Shown here: positions 35,156 through 44,245 of the stretch, piece after piece
Layout: each line of letters begins with the position of its first letter
Numbering within the stretch: the stretch's first letter is position 1
Origin: JASGDC01 sp047608145
GTDB taxonomy: Bacteria; Actinomycetota; Actinomycetes; Actinomycetales; Micrococcaceae
DNA: 64,000 nucleotides
Reading direction: 5' to 3'
NCBI GenBank assembly: GCA_047608145.1
Contig: JASGDC010000003.1
Coordinates: 12,541-76,540 of the forward strand
Notes under the pieces: generated by a model
The model's input: only the letters and a program-made list of their open reading frames with translations
Database searches by the model: none
What the model was told of the DNA's origin: nothing
Made by a program: the position numbers and the translations under genes

Positions 35156-37866
35156 TAGTCACCTATAGCCCTATCTTCTAATGCAAATAGCTCACGTAGT
35201 TTGTCAGTATCAAGCTCAGTAATCCAACCTTGTCCAGTTGCTACTACTGTATTTGCTAGATGTTGTTTAGAATCGATAATTTGTTCAATCCGCTCTTCGA
35301 CGGTACCAACAGTTAGCATTTTGTATACTTGGACATCTTTATCTTGTCCAATTCTAAAAGCACGGTCAGTTGCTTGGTTTTCCACAGCCGGATTCCACCA
35401 GCGATCAAGGTGGATCACATTATTTGCAGCTGTTAAGTTAAGACCAGTACCGCCTGCTTTTAGTGAAAGCAGCATAATCCTTGGTGCATTTTTAGCTTTG
35501 CGTTGAAAACTTTTTACCATTTTATCGCGTTGCGTTTTTTGCACTCCACCATGTAAAAATGGGATTTTAACTCCAAATTTCTTTTCCCAATATGGCTGTA
35601 GTATCTTGCCAAACTCAGTGTATTGAGTAAAGAGTAACGCTCTTTCATTTCTGGCTAAAATTGCTTCAAGAATATCTTCTACACGTTCTACTTTCCCAGA
35701 ACGATGCTGTCCGTTAGAATCTAAAATTCCAGAATTATCGCCTAAAAAGTGTGCTGGATGATTACAAACTTGTTTTAAGTGCATCAAAGTAGTTAATACT
35801 AGAGCCTTACGTTCAATAGAGCTAGCACTATTGATTCGATCCATCATATCTTTTACAACTGCTTTATAAAGTCCGGCTTGCTCAACTGTCAGGTTCGTAC
35901 GTACCATCAACTCCTGTTTTTCAGGCAAATCACCGACAATATCGGGATCGGTTTTACTACGACGTAGAATAAACGGTCCAGTAATTTTCCGCAACATAGC
36001 TAAGGCCTCATCATCACCATGACGCTCGATAGGTTTGGCGTAACTATCTTGGAATTGTTTCTTTGAACCTAGTATTCCAGGATTTGTAAAATCCATAATG
36101 GAGCGTAACTCTAAAAGCTTATTTTCAACTGGGGTACCAGTTAGTGCAACTCGATGACGAGCGGATAATGCCCTAGCCGCTTTAGACTGGCTAGTGTTTT
36201 GGTTTTTAACATACTGAGCTTCATCTAACACTACTCTATTCCAATTAATTTTCGCTAAAGTAGCTTGATCACGAGTCAAAATATTATAAGTGGAAACCAC
36301 TATGTCGTATTTAGCTGCCTGATTTTGTAATTGTTTCGCCGTTAGGCGTTTAGTTCCATGATGGATATATACTTTAAGACGAGGTGTAAAACGTTTAATT
36401 TCTGCTTCCCAGTTACCGACGACTGACATTGGGCAAATCACCAAAGTAGGACCTAATTTTTGTGGACGTTCGTGCAATACTAAAGCGATTAACTGTAATG
36501 TCTTACCCAGTCCCATATCATCTGCTAAGATTACACCTAATCCTAGCGAACTCATAAAGCTTAACCAATTAAGCCCTTGTTGTTGGTATGGACGAAGCTC
36601 AGCTTTTAAGCCTTCAGGTACACCGACATCTTCAATACTCTTATTTAGTTTGCCGGTAAGTAGCTCATCAAGCCAACCATCTGCCACAATTTCTGGTTCT
36701 TCAATTTCAAGCTTGTTAGTTTCGCTAAGGGTATTTAATGCTGCACCAACAGTTAATTCGCTCTTTTTACCTTTAGAACTTACATATTTACTTGCTGCGA
36801 CTAAAGCTTTTGCATCAACTTGTATCCATTGATTCCGTAATCGAACTAACGAGCTTTTTTGATTAACTAGCTGACGCATTTCCTTTTCGGTAAGCTTCAT
36901 ATCCCCGACAGCAACTTCCCAGGTAAAACGCATTAGATGTTCAAGGCCCATAGGAGCGTAGGCAGTTGGTGTGATATCAGTTTCAACTTTTACCGATAGT
37001 TTTGGTGTTATCTTCGTCCATTCTTTAGGTAGCATCACAATAATCCCATTATTGCGTAATTGTGGCACTCCAATTTCCAAGAATCTTGTTACATCTTCTA
37101 ATGAGCAACTGAAAGTAAAACCGTCAGAACTTACTTCCCAGTTATCAATTGCAGGATAAGCTTTAATTGCGTTATGAAGTCCTTCTACACCTTTAGCTAA
37201 GGTGCCGTGTGCTGAAATATTTTCACTAATCGTCACTAAATTGTCCTGCCCAAGTTTTAAGCAACACTGGACTTGCCAATTTTCTCCAACATCAGCCTCA
37301 TGGAGCCGCAATATAAATTCTGACTGATTACCAACTTTAACCTGTTTACCCCAAGCTTTAAATGCTTGGGCAATATCTTCATGTGGTTGATTATCTGAGA
37401 TATCAGTTTGCAATGCGGTAAGTACTGGATCTTTTGGGGTTTGAAGATCTGAGATTAAAGATCTAACATAAAGGTTCGTATAGAACTTAGAAAACTCTAA
37501 TAAGCCTGGAGCTACCTCTTCAAACTGCTTTATCCAAGCATCAACTACATTAGGTAATTGCCATAACCATTGATTTGCAGTATCGAAGAACTGGCTTTCA
37601 TGCTGCACTCGGTTAGGCACTACAAAACCAGCCTTAACTGCTTTTTGAATTAAATCGACAATCTCTTTGAACTTAATTAGTGAATCATCAGCATTAACTT
37701 CCATAAACTGCTTAAAAAGTTCCTGTTGCTGCTCATAACTTAATAGTTTGGCAGGTAGCCCGCGTTGTTTATGTAAAAATTTACCTAAAAAGGAATAATC
37801 TCCTGGACTAGTAGTCCAGACTCGTAATGTTGCATCGTATGCAGCGTGCAGTTTTGCTTTACCCAA
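35155..37866 (-). CDS. SNF2/RapA-family DEAD/DEAH helicase
   Basis: The 903-residue ATPase has a long N-terminal domain (about 1-400) usual for bacterial SNF2 proteins paired with SWIM proteins. The SNF2 core shows ADDMGLGKTLQ (Walker A), VVLDEAQYVKN (DEAQ, motif II) and LTGTPVENKLLELRS (motif III). The C-terminal RecA lobe has LLSLKAGGTGLNLTAAN and DRAFRIGQDKDVQVYKM (motif VI). It should be a dsDNA-dependent translocase that remodels protein-DNA complexes. With the SWIM gene it splits the folP-folBK neighbourhood, so the pair looks inserted. Confidence 0.93.
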   Translation of the reverse strand: MGKAKLHAAYDATLRVWTTSPGDYSFLGKFLHKQRGLPAKLLSYEQQQELFKQFMEVNADDSLIKFKEIVDLIQKAVKAGFVVPNRVQHESQFFDTANQWLWQLPNVVDAWIKQFEEVAPGLLEFSKFYTNLYVRSLISDLQTPKDPVLTALQTDISDNQPHEDIAQAFKAWGKQVKVGNQSEFILRLHEADVGENWQVQCCLKLGQDNLVTISENISAHGTLAKGVEGLHNAIKAYPAIDNWEVSSDGFTFSCSLEDVTRFLEIGVPQLRNNGIIVMLPKEWTKITPKLSVKVETDITPTAYAPMGLEHLMRFTWEVAVGDMKLTEKEMRQLVNQKSSLVRLRNQWIQVDAKALVAASKYVSSKGKKSELTVGAALNTLSETNKLEIEEPEIVADGWLDELLTGKLNKSIEDVGVPEGLKAELRPYQQQGLNWLSFMSSLGLGVILADDMGLGKTLQLIALVLHERPQKLGPTLVICPMSVVGNWEAEIKRFTPRLKVYIHHGTKRLTAKQLQNQAAKYDIVVSTYNILTRDQATLAKINWNRVVLDEAQYVKNQNTSQSKAARALSARHRVALTGTPVENKLLELRSIMDFTNPGILGSKKQFQDSYAKPIERHGDDEALAMLRKITGPFILRRSKTDPDIVGDLPEKQELMVRTNLTVEQAGLYKAVVKDMMDRINSASSIERKALVLTTLMHLKQVCNHPAHFLGDNSGILDSNGQHRSGKVERVEDILEAILARNERALLFTQYTEFGKILQPYWEKKFGVKIPFLHGGVQKTQRDKMVKSFQRKAKNAPRIMLLSLKAGGTGLNLTAANNVIHLDRWWNPAVENQATDRAFRIGQDKDVQVYKMLTVGTVEERIEQIIDSKQHLANTVVATGQGWITELDTDKLRELFALEDRAIGD

Positions 37867-37920
37867 TAGTTTTCCTTCTCAGCTTAACCTTATAAGTATA
37901 GCTAATCTGCAGCACTGGTG

Positions 37921-38703
37921 CTATTTATACAATTTTTCCCAAGCACGCAAGGCTCGCGTAGTATTTTTAACTTCGTGAACTCGCACTGCCCATAAGTCAC
38001 GTTCGGCTGCCCACAAAGTAAGAGCCAGAGTAGCAGCATCACGTTCCTTTGCATCAGAACCACCGAATTCACTTAGGAAGCGTTTGCGTGAAGCTCCTAA
38101 TAGCAAGGGAAAATGTAGATTCTCAAGTACTTGAAAATTTTGTAAAAGTTCCCAGTTTTGTTTAGCATTTTTTGCAAAACCAATACCTGGGTCTAAATAT
38201 AAATACTCTTGTTTAATTCCTGCCAACAGAGCAGCTTTAACTCTACCGCTAAGTTCTTTTGCAATATCTTTTGCAATATCATCGTAGTTATTCTGTTGAT
38301 CCATAACCTTAGAATGAGCACGCCAGTGCATAGCAATGTAAGGCACATCTAATGCGGCAACTGTTGGTAGCATCTTTTTATCAGCTAAGCCGCCGGAAAC
38401 ATCATTAACAATAGTCGCACCTGCTTGCACAGCTTTAGCTGCTGTTTCAGCGTTCATGGTATCTATGGAAATTTGAGCACCTTGTTCACTAAGTTCTTTA
38501 ATGACTGGCAAAACTCGATTTTGCTCTTCTGATAACGAAACTCGTTCTGCTCCTGGACGAGTAGATTCCCCACCAATATCGATAATATCGGCACCATCTT
38601 CAAGTAGTTGTAATCCATGCTCAACTGCGGTTTTTGCAGTTGCAAACTCACCACCATCGCTGAAAGAATTTGGTGTCACATTTAAGATTCCCATAACAAG
38701 CAT
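37921..38703 (-). CDS. folP: Dihydropteroate synthase
   Basis: FolP condenses 6-hydroxymethyl-dihydropterin pyrophosphate with p-aminobenzoate and is the sulfonamide target. The 260-residue product has GILNVTPNSFSDGGEF at the N-terminus, DIGGESTRPGA and LDPGIGFAKNAKQNW, all family signatures. The start follows TATAAT by 7 nt with no Shine-Dalgarno. It is divergent from the Dabb gene and is followed by the SNF2/SWIM pair rather than directly by folBK. Confidence 0.96.
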   Translation of the reverse strand: MLVMGILNVTPNSFSDGGEFATAKTAVEHGLQLLEDGADIIDIGGESTRPGAERVSLSEEQNRVLPVIKELSEQGAQISIDTMNAETAAKAVQAGATIVNDVSGGLADKKMLPTVAALDVPYIAMHWRAHSKVMDQQNNYDDIAKDIAKELSGRVKAALLAGIKQEYLYLDPGIGFAKNAKQNWELLQNFQVLENLHFPLLLGASRKRFLSEFGGSDAKERDAATLALTLWAAERDLWAVRVHEVKNTTRALRAWEKLYK

Positions 38704-38716
38704 GAGATTAATTATA
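38704..38716 (-). promoter_or_regulatory. -10 box for a leaderless folP mRNA
   Basis: A perfect TATAAT (38711-38716, minus strand) ends 7 nt before the ATG. No ribosome-binding site fits between. Confidence 0.5.
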
Positions 38717-38741
38717 GCGTGTAATATCTCATGAATGAGGT

Positions 38742-38753
38742 TAGTATTGATGT
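38742..38753 (+). promoter_or_regulatory. -10 box for a leaderless Dabb-gene mRNA
   Basis: TAGTAT (38742-38747) ends 6 nt before the ATG at 38754. The promoter is divergent from folP, about 25 nt away. Confidence 0.45.
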
Positions 38754-39080
38754 ATGGAACCTCAAAATATAGCTACTGACAAACCGTTTCAGCACAACGT
38801 ATCTTTTCGACTAAATATTGAAGACAAAAATGTCGAGCAGAGGCTTTTTGAAAAAGCAGCACAGCTTAAGCAAATAGTAGGAGTAACCAGCTTATCTTTT
38901 GGTGAGAATATCACACCGGAAACAGAAAACAAACATGGTTATAACTATGGACTAACTGTACAATTCACTAACTATCAAGCACTATTGGATTATCAAGATG
39001 ACCCCACTCATGTGGAATTTAAGGACTTTATTAAGCCTTACTTCCAAGCAGTAATAGTTGTAGATTATCCACTCAGGTAA
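38754..39080 (+). CDS. Dabb (stress-responsive A/B barrel) domain protein
   Basis: The 108-residue protein resembles the dimeric alpha+beta barrel Dabb fold. An H-x-V-x-F strand at the start (HNVSFRLN), helix, GVTSLSFGEN strand, YNYGLTVQFTNYQALLDYQD, HVEFKDFIKPYF and a last VIVVDYPL strand follow the family order. Most members are of unknown function, and some act in stress response or polyketide cyclisation. It stands alone between folE and folP on the opposite strand and has its own terminator, so it interrupts the usual folE-folP order. Confidence 0.75.
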   Translation: MEPQNIATDKPFQHNVSFRLNIEDKNVEQRLFEKAAQLKQIVGVTSLSFGENITPETENKHGYNYGLTVQFTNYQALLDYQDDPTHVEFKDFIKPYFQAVIVVDYPLR

Positions 39081-39131
39081 GCTAACTACCTCTAAGTCTT
39101 CAGTACTTCACAGAGGAAACATCTAAAAGGC

Positions 39132-39164
39132 GAATACCCTATCCGAAGATAGGGTATTCTTTTT
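39132..39164 (+). terminator. Terminator after the Dabb gene
   Basis: A perfect 12-bp stem (GAATACCCTATC/GATAGGGTATTC) with a CGAA tetraloop is followed by TTTTT. This is the cleanest intrinsic terminator in the window. The rest of the 264-nt spacer to folE shows nothing else. Confidence 0.92.
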
Positions 39165-39344
39165 GTGTGGTGATTGTTGTTAGGAGTTAGATTTACCACA
39201 CAAAACTGCGAGATATGTAAACACAAAACCAGTTATATAACCAGCTTCAATAAAGCATAAGCTACCAACCTATATATTCCATTAGCAAAACTTTTATGTT
39301 TCCTCAATATATATCAATAAACCTGAAAAACTGCTGAGTGTATT

Positions 39345-39908
39345 TTAGTTAGAGTGAAATATTAAAGTCATGGCTTCACTACGTGTAGCTGGGTTACGCA
39401 AAGTTCCACGTACTGCACTAGTAACTGTCTGTGCACCAGCCTTTTTAATGCCACGCATTGAAATGCAAAGATGTTCACACTCTAAAACTACAATCACACC
39501 ACTTGCTTGCAAATGTTCCACTAAAGACTCCGCAATTTCAGTAGTCATTCGTTCTTGGATTTGTGGACGTTTTGCATAAATATCAACGAGTCTAGCTAAC
39601 TTGCTGAGTCCAGCAATTTTACCTTCTTTACCAGGGATATAACCAATATGAGCTACTCCGTGAAATGGAATTAAATGATGCTCACAAGTCGAATGTAAAG
39701 GAATGTCGCGGACAATCACTAACTCTTCGTGGCGATCTTCAAAGCTCTCATTAAATAAATCTGCAGGGTTTTGTGCAATGCCTGCAAAAATTTCAGCATA
39801 AGTATCAGCTACTCGCTTTGGGGTATCCTTGAGGCCAGTGCGCTTAGGATCTTCGCCTATAGCTTCTAAAATCTCACTGACCGCAGCCTCGATACGCTCC
39901 AAATCCAT
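39345..39908 (-). CDS. folE: GTP cyclohydrolase I
   Basis: FolE converts GTP to 7,8-dihydroneopterin triphosphate, the first step of folate synthesis. The 187-residue product shows the zinc and catalytic motifs CEHHLIPFHG and ECEHLCISMRG. The phosphate-binding region GKIAGLSKLARLVDIYAKRP is present. The length is standard. Its start codon overlaps the ftsH stop by one base, so translation is coupled to ftsH, as in other actinobacteria. Confidence 0.97.
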   Translation of the reverse strand: MDLERIEAAVSEILEAIGEDPKRTGLKDTPKRVADTYAEIFAGIAQNPADLFNESFEDRHEELVIVRDIPLHSTCEHHLIPFHGVAHIGYIPGKEGKIAGLSKLARLVDIYAKRPQIQERMTTEIAESLVEHLQASGVIVVLECEHLCISMRGIKKAGAQTVTSAVRGTLRNPATRSEAMTLIFHSN

Positions 39909-41968
39909 TAGTCATCAAGTTCTTCACGTGCTAAATCTTTTGGTCCTGCTTTTGGCTTATCATCACCGAGTGGCACATCAACTGGATGCTCTTCTTTAGC
40001 ACCTGCCATCTGATCTTGTGGAGCTAACTTCTCTGGGTTTTTACGACCTTCTTTTTCAGCTTCTTCACGTTCTTTCTTTGTTACCACTGGTGGCACATCA
40101 GAAACTGGACGTTCCGAACTAGATAACCAAACTGGGCGTAGTTCACTCTTCTTTACTGGAGCAAAAATTTCACTCAATTCTTGCTCATTAAGAGTTTCTT
40201 TCTCCAAAAGTTCAAGAGCTAGATGATCTAGTACATCACGGTACTTATTAAGAATTCGCCAAGCTTCGTCATGGCCTTCTTCAATAATCTTACGGACTTC
40301 TTGATCAACTATCGCAGCTGTACCTTCTGAGTAATTACGAGATTTTTGCGCAGACATGCCAAGGAATGGCTCACCATCACCTTCACCAAGCTGTACTGCA
40401 CCAATTTTCTCACTCATACCGTAGTCGGTAACCATCTTACGAGCGATATTAGTAGCTTTTTCAATATCGTTTGAAGCACCAGTAGTCGGATCGTGGAATA
40501 CGATTTCCTCAGCCACACGGCCACCCATTGCGTAAACAATCTGATCAAGTAATTCATTACGAGTAGTAGAGTACTTATCATCCTCTGGCATTACCATGGT
40601 ATATCCTAGCGCCCGACCACGAGGCATAATTGTCACCTTAGTTACTGGATCAGTATGACGGCAAGCAGCCGCTGCAAGTGCATGGCCACCTTCATGATAA
40701 GCCGTAATCTTACGCTCAGCTTCCTTCATAACTCGGCTCTTCTTTTGTGGCCCGGCCATTACTCGGTCTATTGCCTCATCAAGAGCACGGTTATCGATAA
40801 GTTGCGCGTTAGAGCGAGCTGTCAATAACGCAGCCTCATTCAAAACGTTTGCCAAATCTGCACCAGTCATACCTGGAGTTTTCTTAGCTACAGCCTTCAA
40901 ATCCACATCTTTAACAAGTGGTTTACCACGAGCATGAACTTTCAAAATATCCAAGCGACCTTGGAAGTCTGGGGCATCCACACCAATCTGACGGTCAAAA
41001 CGTCCTGGACGTAACAAAGCTGGATCCAAAACATCAGGACGGTTAGTAGCTGCAATCAAAATCACATTAGTCTTAGCGTCGAAACCATCCATTTCAACTA
41101 AAAGCTGGTTAAGAGTCTGTTCACGCTCATCATTACCGCCACCAATGCCGGCGCCACGTTGGCGACCTACTGCATCAATTTCATCAACAAAGATAATTGC
41201 TGGAGAATTTGACTTAGCTTTCTCAAACAAATCACGCACACGAGAAGCACCAACACCTACAAACATCTCAACGAAATCAGAACCTGAAATTGAGAAGAAT
41301 GGCACTCCTGCTTCACCAGCTACAGCTTTAGCAAGCAATGTTTTACCAGTACCTGGAGGGCCGTATAGCAAAACACCCTTTGGAATCTTAGCTCCGACAG
41401 CCTGGAAACGTTTTGGATTCTTTAAGAAATCTTTAATTTCTTCGATTTCTTCAACTGCTTCATCTGCACCGGCAACATCAGAAAACTTAACAGTGGATTC
41501 TTGTTTACTAATCTCTTTGGCTTTAGATTTTCCAAAGTTCATCACACCGCCGCCACCTTGGGCACGACCAATAAAGAACCAGAAAATTGCCAAGAGCAAT
41601 AAAATCGGCAAGAAACTACCAATAAGAGTAGTAAACCAGTTATTTATTACTGGTTGATCTGTATAACCTTTTGCCAAGTTAGCAGCAGTAACATCATCTA
41701 CTACTTCTTTACCACGAGGCTCTACATAGTAGAAAAATACGTCTTTGCTCTTATTTTCATACTTATCTTTTAGCTTTAACTCGACCTTCTGGTCGCCGTC
41801 ATAAATCTTCGCCTTCTCAGCTTTACCATCTTTGATTAAGCTAAGACCTTGGCTCGTATCAACCTTAACGTTATTGCTGGTATTGAGCATGTTAAAGCCG
41901 AAAACAACAATAAGGAGTGCGACTACAATCCAAATTATTGGGTTATTCGATAGCTTCTTTTTTTTCAT
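39908..41968 (-). CDS. ftsH: ATP-dependent zinc metalloprotease FtsH
   Basis: This membrane AAA+ protease degrades misfolded membrane and regulatory proteins. The 686-residue product has two membrane helices (about 8-25 and 110-132) around a periplasmic loop. The AAA module follows with GPPGTGKT, the VDEIDAVGRQRG Walker B and the RPGRFDRQI region, then the zinc protease motif HEGGH. A charged Pro/Lys/Glu-rich tail ends in AREELDD. GGAAGG precedes the ATG. It heads the folE-containing unit downstream of hpt. Confidence 0.97.
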   Translation of the reverse strand: MKKKKLSNNPIIWIVVALLIVVFGFNMLNTSNNVKVDTSQGLSLIKDGKAEKAKIYDGDQKVELKLKDKYENKSKDVFFYYVEPRGKEVVDDVTAANLAKGYTDQPVINNWFTTLIGSFLPILLLLAIFWFFIGRAQGGGGVMNFGKSKAKEISKQESTVKFSDVAGADEAVEEIEEIKDFLKNPKRFQAVGAKIPKGVLLYGPPGTGKTLLAKAVAGEAGVPFFSISGSDFVEMFVGVGASRVRDLFEKAKSNSPAIIFVDEIDAVGRQRGAGIGGGNDEREQTLNQLLVEMDGFDAKTNVILIAATNRPDVLDPALLRPGRFDRQIGVDAPDFQGRLDILKVHARGKPLVKDVDLKAVAKKTPGMTGADLANVLNEAALLTARSNAQLIDNRALDEAIDRVMAGPQKKSRVMKEAERKITAYHEGGHALAAAACRHTDPVTKVTIMPRGRALGYTMVMPEDDKYSTTRNELLDQIVYAMGGRVAEEIVFHDPTTGASNDIEKATNIARKMVTDYGMSEKIGAVQLGEGDGEPFLGMSAQKSRNYSEGTAAIVDQEVRKIIEEGHDEAWRILNKYRDVLDHLALELLEKETLNEQELSEIFAPVKKSELRPVWLSSSERPVSDVPPVVTKKEREEAEKEGRKNPEKLAPQDQMAGAKEEHPVDVPLGDDKPKAGPKDLAREELDD

Positions 41969-42029
41969 ATACCTTCCATGGTAAAGTCTCTAGACAGAAA
42001 ATCTACATAGTTTAGCTACAAGCTAAACT

Positions 42030-42581
42030 CTATTCATAAACATGTGGAGCTAGAATTCCGACAAAAGATAAATTACGGTATTTCTCTGCATAATCCAGTC
42101 CATAACCGATTACAAAATCATTTGGAATTTCAAAACCAATATACTTAACATCAACATCAACTTTAAGTGCACCTGGTTTGCTCAATAGTGTTAGTATTTC
42201 TACACTTTTTGGACCACGAGATAATAAGTTATTGCGTAACCATGAGTATGTCAGACCAGAGTCTACGATATCTTCAACAATTAAAACGTGTTTTCCAGAA
42301 ATGTCAGTGTCGAGGTCCTTAAGAATACGCACAGTACCAGAAGATTTAGTGCCAGAACCATAAGAAGAAACTGCCATCCAGTCCATTTGTATATGTTTGT
42401 TAAGCTCACGCACAAAGTCAGCAACCACCATTACTGAACCTTTAAGAATACCTACGATTAGCAGGTCTTCACCCTGATAATCTTTTTCAACTTGGCGAGC
42501 CAATTTACCCAAACGCTCGCGAATCTGATCTTCCGTATAAAGTACTTTAGCTATTTCGTCTTTAACGTTATCTAATTCCAC
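42030..42581 (-). CDS. hpt: Hypoxanthine phosphoribosyltransferase
   Basis: Hpt salvages hypoxanthine and guanine with PRPP. The 183-residue product has the PRPP-binding motif VLIVEDIVDSGLT and the purine-binding VKYIGFEIPNDFVIGYGLDY. The 5' end overlaps tilS by 10 bp. The order tilS-hpt-ftsH is conserved widely in Gram-positive bacteria. Confidence 0.96.
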   Translation of the reverse strand: MELDNVKDEIAKVLYTEDQIRERLGKLARQVEKDYQGEDLLIVGILKGSVMVVADFVRELNKHIQMDWMAVSSYGSGTKSSGTVRILKDLDTDISGKHVLIVEDIVDSGLTYSWLRNNLLSRGPKSVEILTLLSKPGALKVDVDVKYIGFEIPNDFVIGYGLDYAEKYRNLSFVGILAPHVYE

Positions 42582-43567
42582 TGGCTATCTCCACTCACAA
42601 AACTCAAAGTATCTTTTATCCGTATACACGATATTTTTCCTGGTAACGGCACAGCATCTTGTCCATGCCACCGTACTATAAGACTATCAAGAGTTTCTAG
42701 ATGAGTGTAGTTTAGGTAGCGTGTGCCCGCTTTTAATGCAGCCCGTGACATTACCCCTTTACGCACTGATGCCGGATACTTTGCAAGTTTTTTAGCATTA
42801 AGCCCAGATTCTTCCCATGCAATGTCAACAAATGCTTCAATAGCTTCTACATCTTCTCGACAAATTTTTGCAGTCCTGACTAAAGGAGCTTTTAAATCAT
42901 TGTCCATTGCCTGTTCCCACTCAGGTAACAACTTATTACGGATAATATTGCGAGCTGTGATGTTCTCTGCATTGCTTAAGTCTTCCCAATAAGGCACATT
43001 TTCTTCCTCACAAGCTGCATAAAGTTCAGCTTTGGTTAAATCTAGAAGCGGTCTGCCATAAATATCTCGTCTAGGTGGAATTCCAGCTAATGATTTGGTG
43101 CCTGACCCTCGTAATAATCCTAATAGCACAGTCTCAGCTTGATCATCTCGATGATGTGCGGTAAGTACGATATCGGCTTCCCATTCATGCGCCACTTCTG
43201 CAAAAACAGCATACCTAGCAGTACGGGCATTTGTCTCAATTGCACCTTTCGGTATTACTATCTTTTTGATAAATGTTTGATAGCCATTATTCTTTAACCA
43301 AGTTTCAGCTTCACTAGCCACTTGTGTACTATTTTTTTGAAGCTGGTGATCGACTACTACAGCAGCAATTTCCCAGTTTTGATATTGAGCCACGAAACTA
43401 GTTGCGTCAGCTAATGCCATGGAATCAGCACCACCACTGCAACAAACCAAAATCTTTGTACCAGCTGGGTAATCTTGCAAAAAGTTTTTAACAGCATTCC
43501 GAATTTTTGACACTGTTAAAGCTGGTTTTCCATATTTTCGGTTAGTTATTGGGTTTATTTTCTTCAT
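42572..43567 (-). CDS. tilS: tRNA(Ile)-lysidine synthetase
   Basis: TilS modifies C34 of the CAU-anticodon tRNA-Ile to lysidine so it reads AUA. The 331-residue product has the PP-loop SGGADS (44-49), TAHHRDDQAETVLLGLLRGS (catalytic region) and GIPPRRDIYGRPLLD. The C-terminal TilS domain is short, as in actinobacterial enzymes. The gene is divergent from ppa, with AT-rich promoter sequence between, and overlaps hpt by 10 bp. Confidence 0.95.
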   Translation of the reverse strand: MKKINPITNRKYGKPALTVSKIRNAVKNFLQDYPAGTKILVCCSGGADSMALADATSFVAQYQNWEIAAVVVDHQLQKNSTQVASEAETWLKNNGYQTFIKKIVIPKGAIETNARTARYAVFAEVAHEWEADIVLTAHHRDDQAETVLLGLLRGSGTKSLAGIPPRRDIYGRPLLDLTKAELYAACEEENVPYWEDLSNAENITARNIIRNKLLPEWEQAMDNDLKAPLVRTAKICREDVEAIEAFVDIAWEESGLNAKKLAKYPASVRKGVMSRAALKAGTRYLNYTHLETLDSLIVRWHGQDAVPLPGKISCIRIKDTLSFVSGDSQWN

Positions 43568-43591
43568 GATGCTCTATAGTAAAGGTATAAT
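43563..43591 (+). promoter_or_regulatory. Candidate ppa promoter
   Basis: TATAAT (43586-43591) is preceded after 17 nt by a weak -35 (TTCATG). The implied start near 43598 gives a leader of about 33 nt before ATG 43631. Confidence 0.45.
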
Positions 43592-43630
43592 ACTACACCT
43601 ATACTAATGGTTACAGAAACGAGTTTAAAC

Positions 43631-44116
43631 ATGAAACATGACGTTACAATTGAAATTCCTCGTGGTTCTCGCAACAAGTATGAAGTAGACCATGAGACTG
43701 GTCGGGTGTTCCTCGACCGTTATCTCTTTACTTCTATGGAGTACCCTCTAGATTACGGTTACTTTGAGGATACTCTTGGAGAAGATGGCGACCCTCTTGA
43801 TGCAATGGTAATTCTTGATGCCCCATTGTTCCCAGGAGTTATCGTTCATGCACGTCCAGTTGCCGTATTCAATATGGTAGATGATGGTGGTCCAGATGCA
43901 AAAGTGCTATGTGTACCAGATGACCCACGTTACGAACACATTAAAGATGTAAAAGATATCGATAAATTCAAACTTGATGAAATTGAACACTTCTTCCAAA
44001 AATATAAAGATTTAGAACCAGGCAAGTTCGTTGAAAGCGCTGAATGGGAAGGTCAGGAAGCAGCAGAAAAAGAACTAGTAGCTGCTATTGAACGTTTCAA
44101 AAAAGAAGGTCACTAA
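43631..44116 (+). CDS. ppa: Inorganic pyrophosphatase
   Basis: The enzyme hydrolyses pyrophosphate and pulls biosynthetic reactions forward. From ATG 43631 the product is 161 residues (MKHDVTIEIPRGSRNKYEVD), matching family I enzymes. RVFLDRYLFTSMEYPLDYGY and the metal-binding EDGDPLDAMV follow. An earlier in-frame ATG (43607) lies only 9 nt after the predicted transcription start and adds eight residues not found in relatives, so I prefer 43631, which has CGAG upstream. A hairpin terminator follows at 44139. Confidence 0.95.
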   Translation: MKHDVTIEIPRGSRNKYEVDHETGRVFLDRYLFTSMEYPLDYGYFEDTLGEDGDPLDAMVILDAPLFPGVIVHARPVAVFNMVDDGGPDAKVLCVPDDPRYEHIKDVKDIDKFKLDEIEHFFQKYKDLEPGKFVESAEWEGQEAAEKELVAAIERFKKEGH

Positions 44117-44138
44117 GCTTCTAATCCGATAAACTTTA

Positions 44139-44168
44139 AAGGGCTATTGCATTGCAGTGGCTCTTTTT
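44139..44168 (+). terminator. Terminator after ppa
   Basis: AAGGGCTATTGC pairs with GCAGTGGCTCTT over 12 positions, including three G-U pairs, around an ATT loop, and is followed by TTT. Confidence 0.75.
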
Positions 44169-44179
44169 CATTGCAAATA

Positions 44180-44235
44180 CATCCCAACTCATTAAAATCA
44201 TCCCTCATTTGCACTGTATTTAAAGATTTAGGATG
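44180..44235. repeat. 56-nt dispersed palindromic repeat, copy B
   Basis: Outer arms CATCCCAA and TTAGGATG pair with one mismatch. At the third position C-G of the other copies is replaced by T-A, so pairing is kept. The conserved core CTGTATTTAA is shared with copy C. It aligns with copy C over 56 positions without gaps, 41 identical by hand. It lies between the ppa terminator and the 3' end of the DUF559-like gene. Confidence 0.7.
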
Positions 44236-44245
44236 ACTTTAGAAG

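Noticed and set aside
39325..39360. Sequence near folE end resembling the right half of the 56-nt repeat
   Set aside because: Only GTATTTTAGTTAGAGTGAA-like similarity on one side, no left arm, and it contains the folE stop codon.
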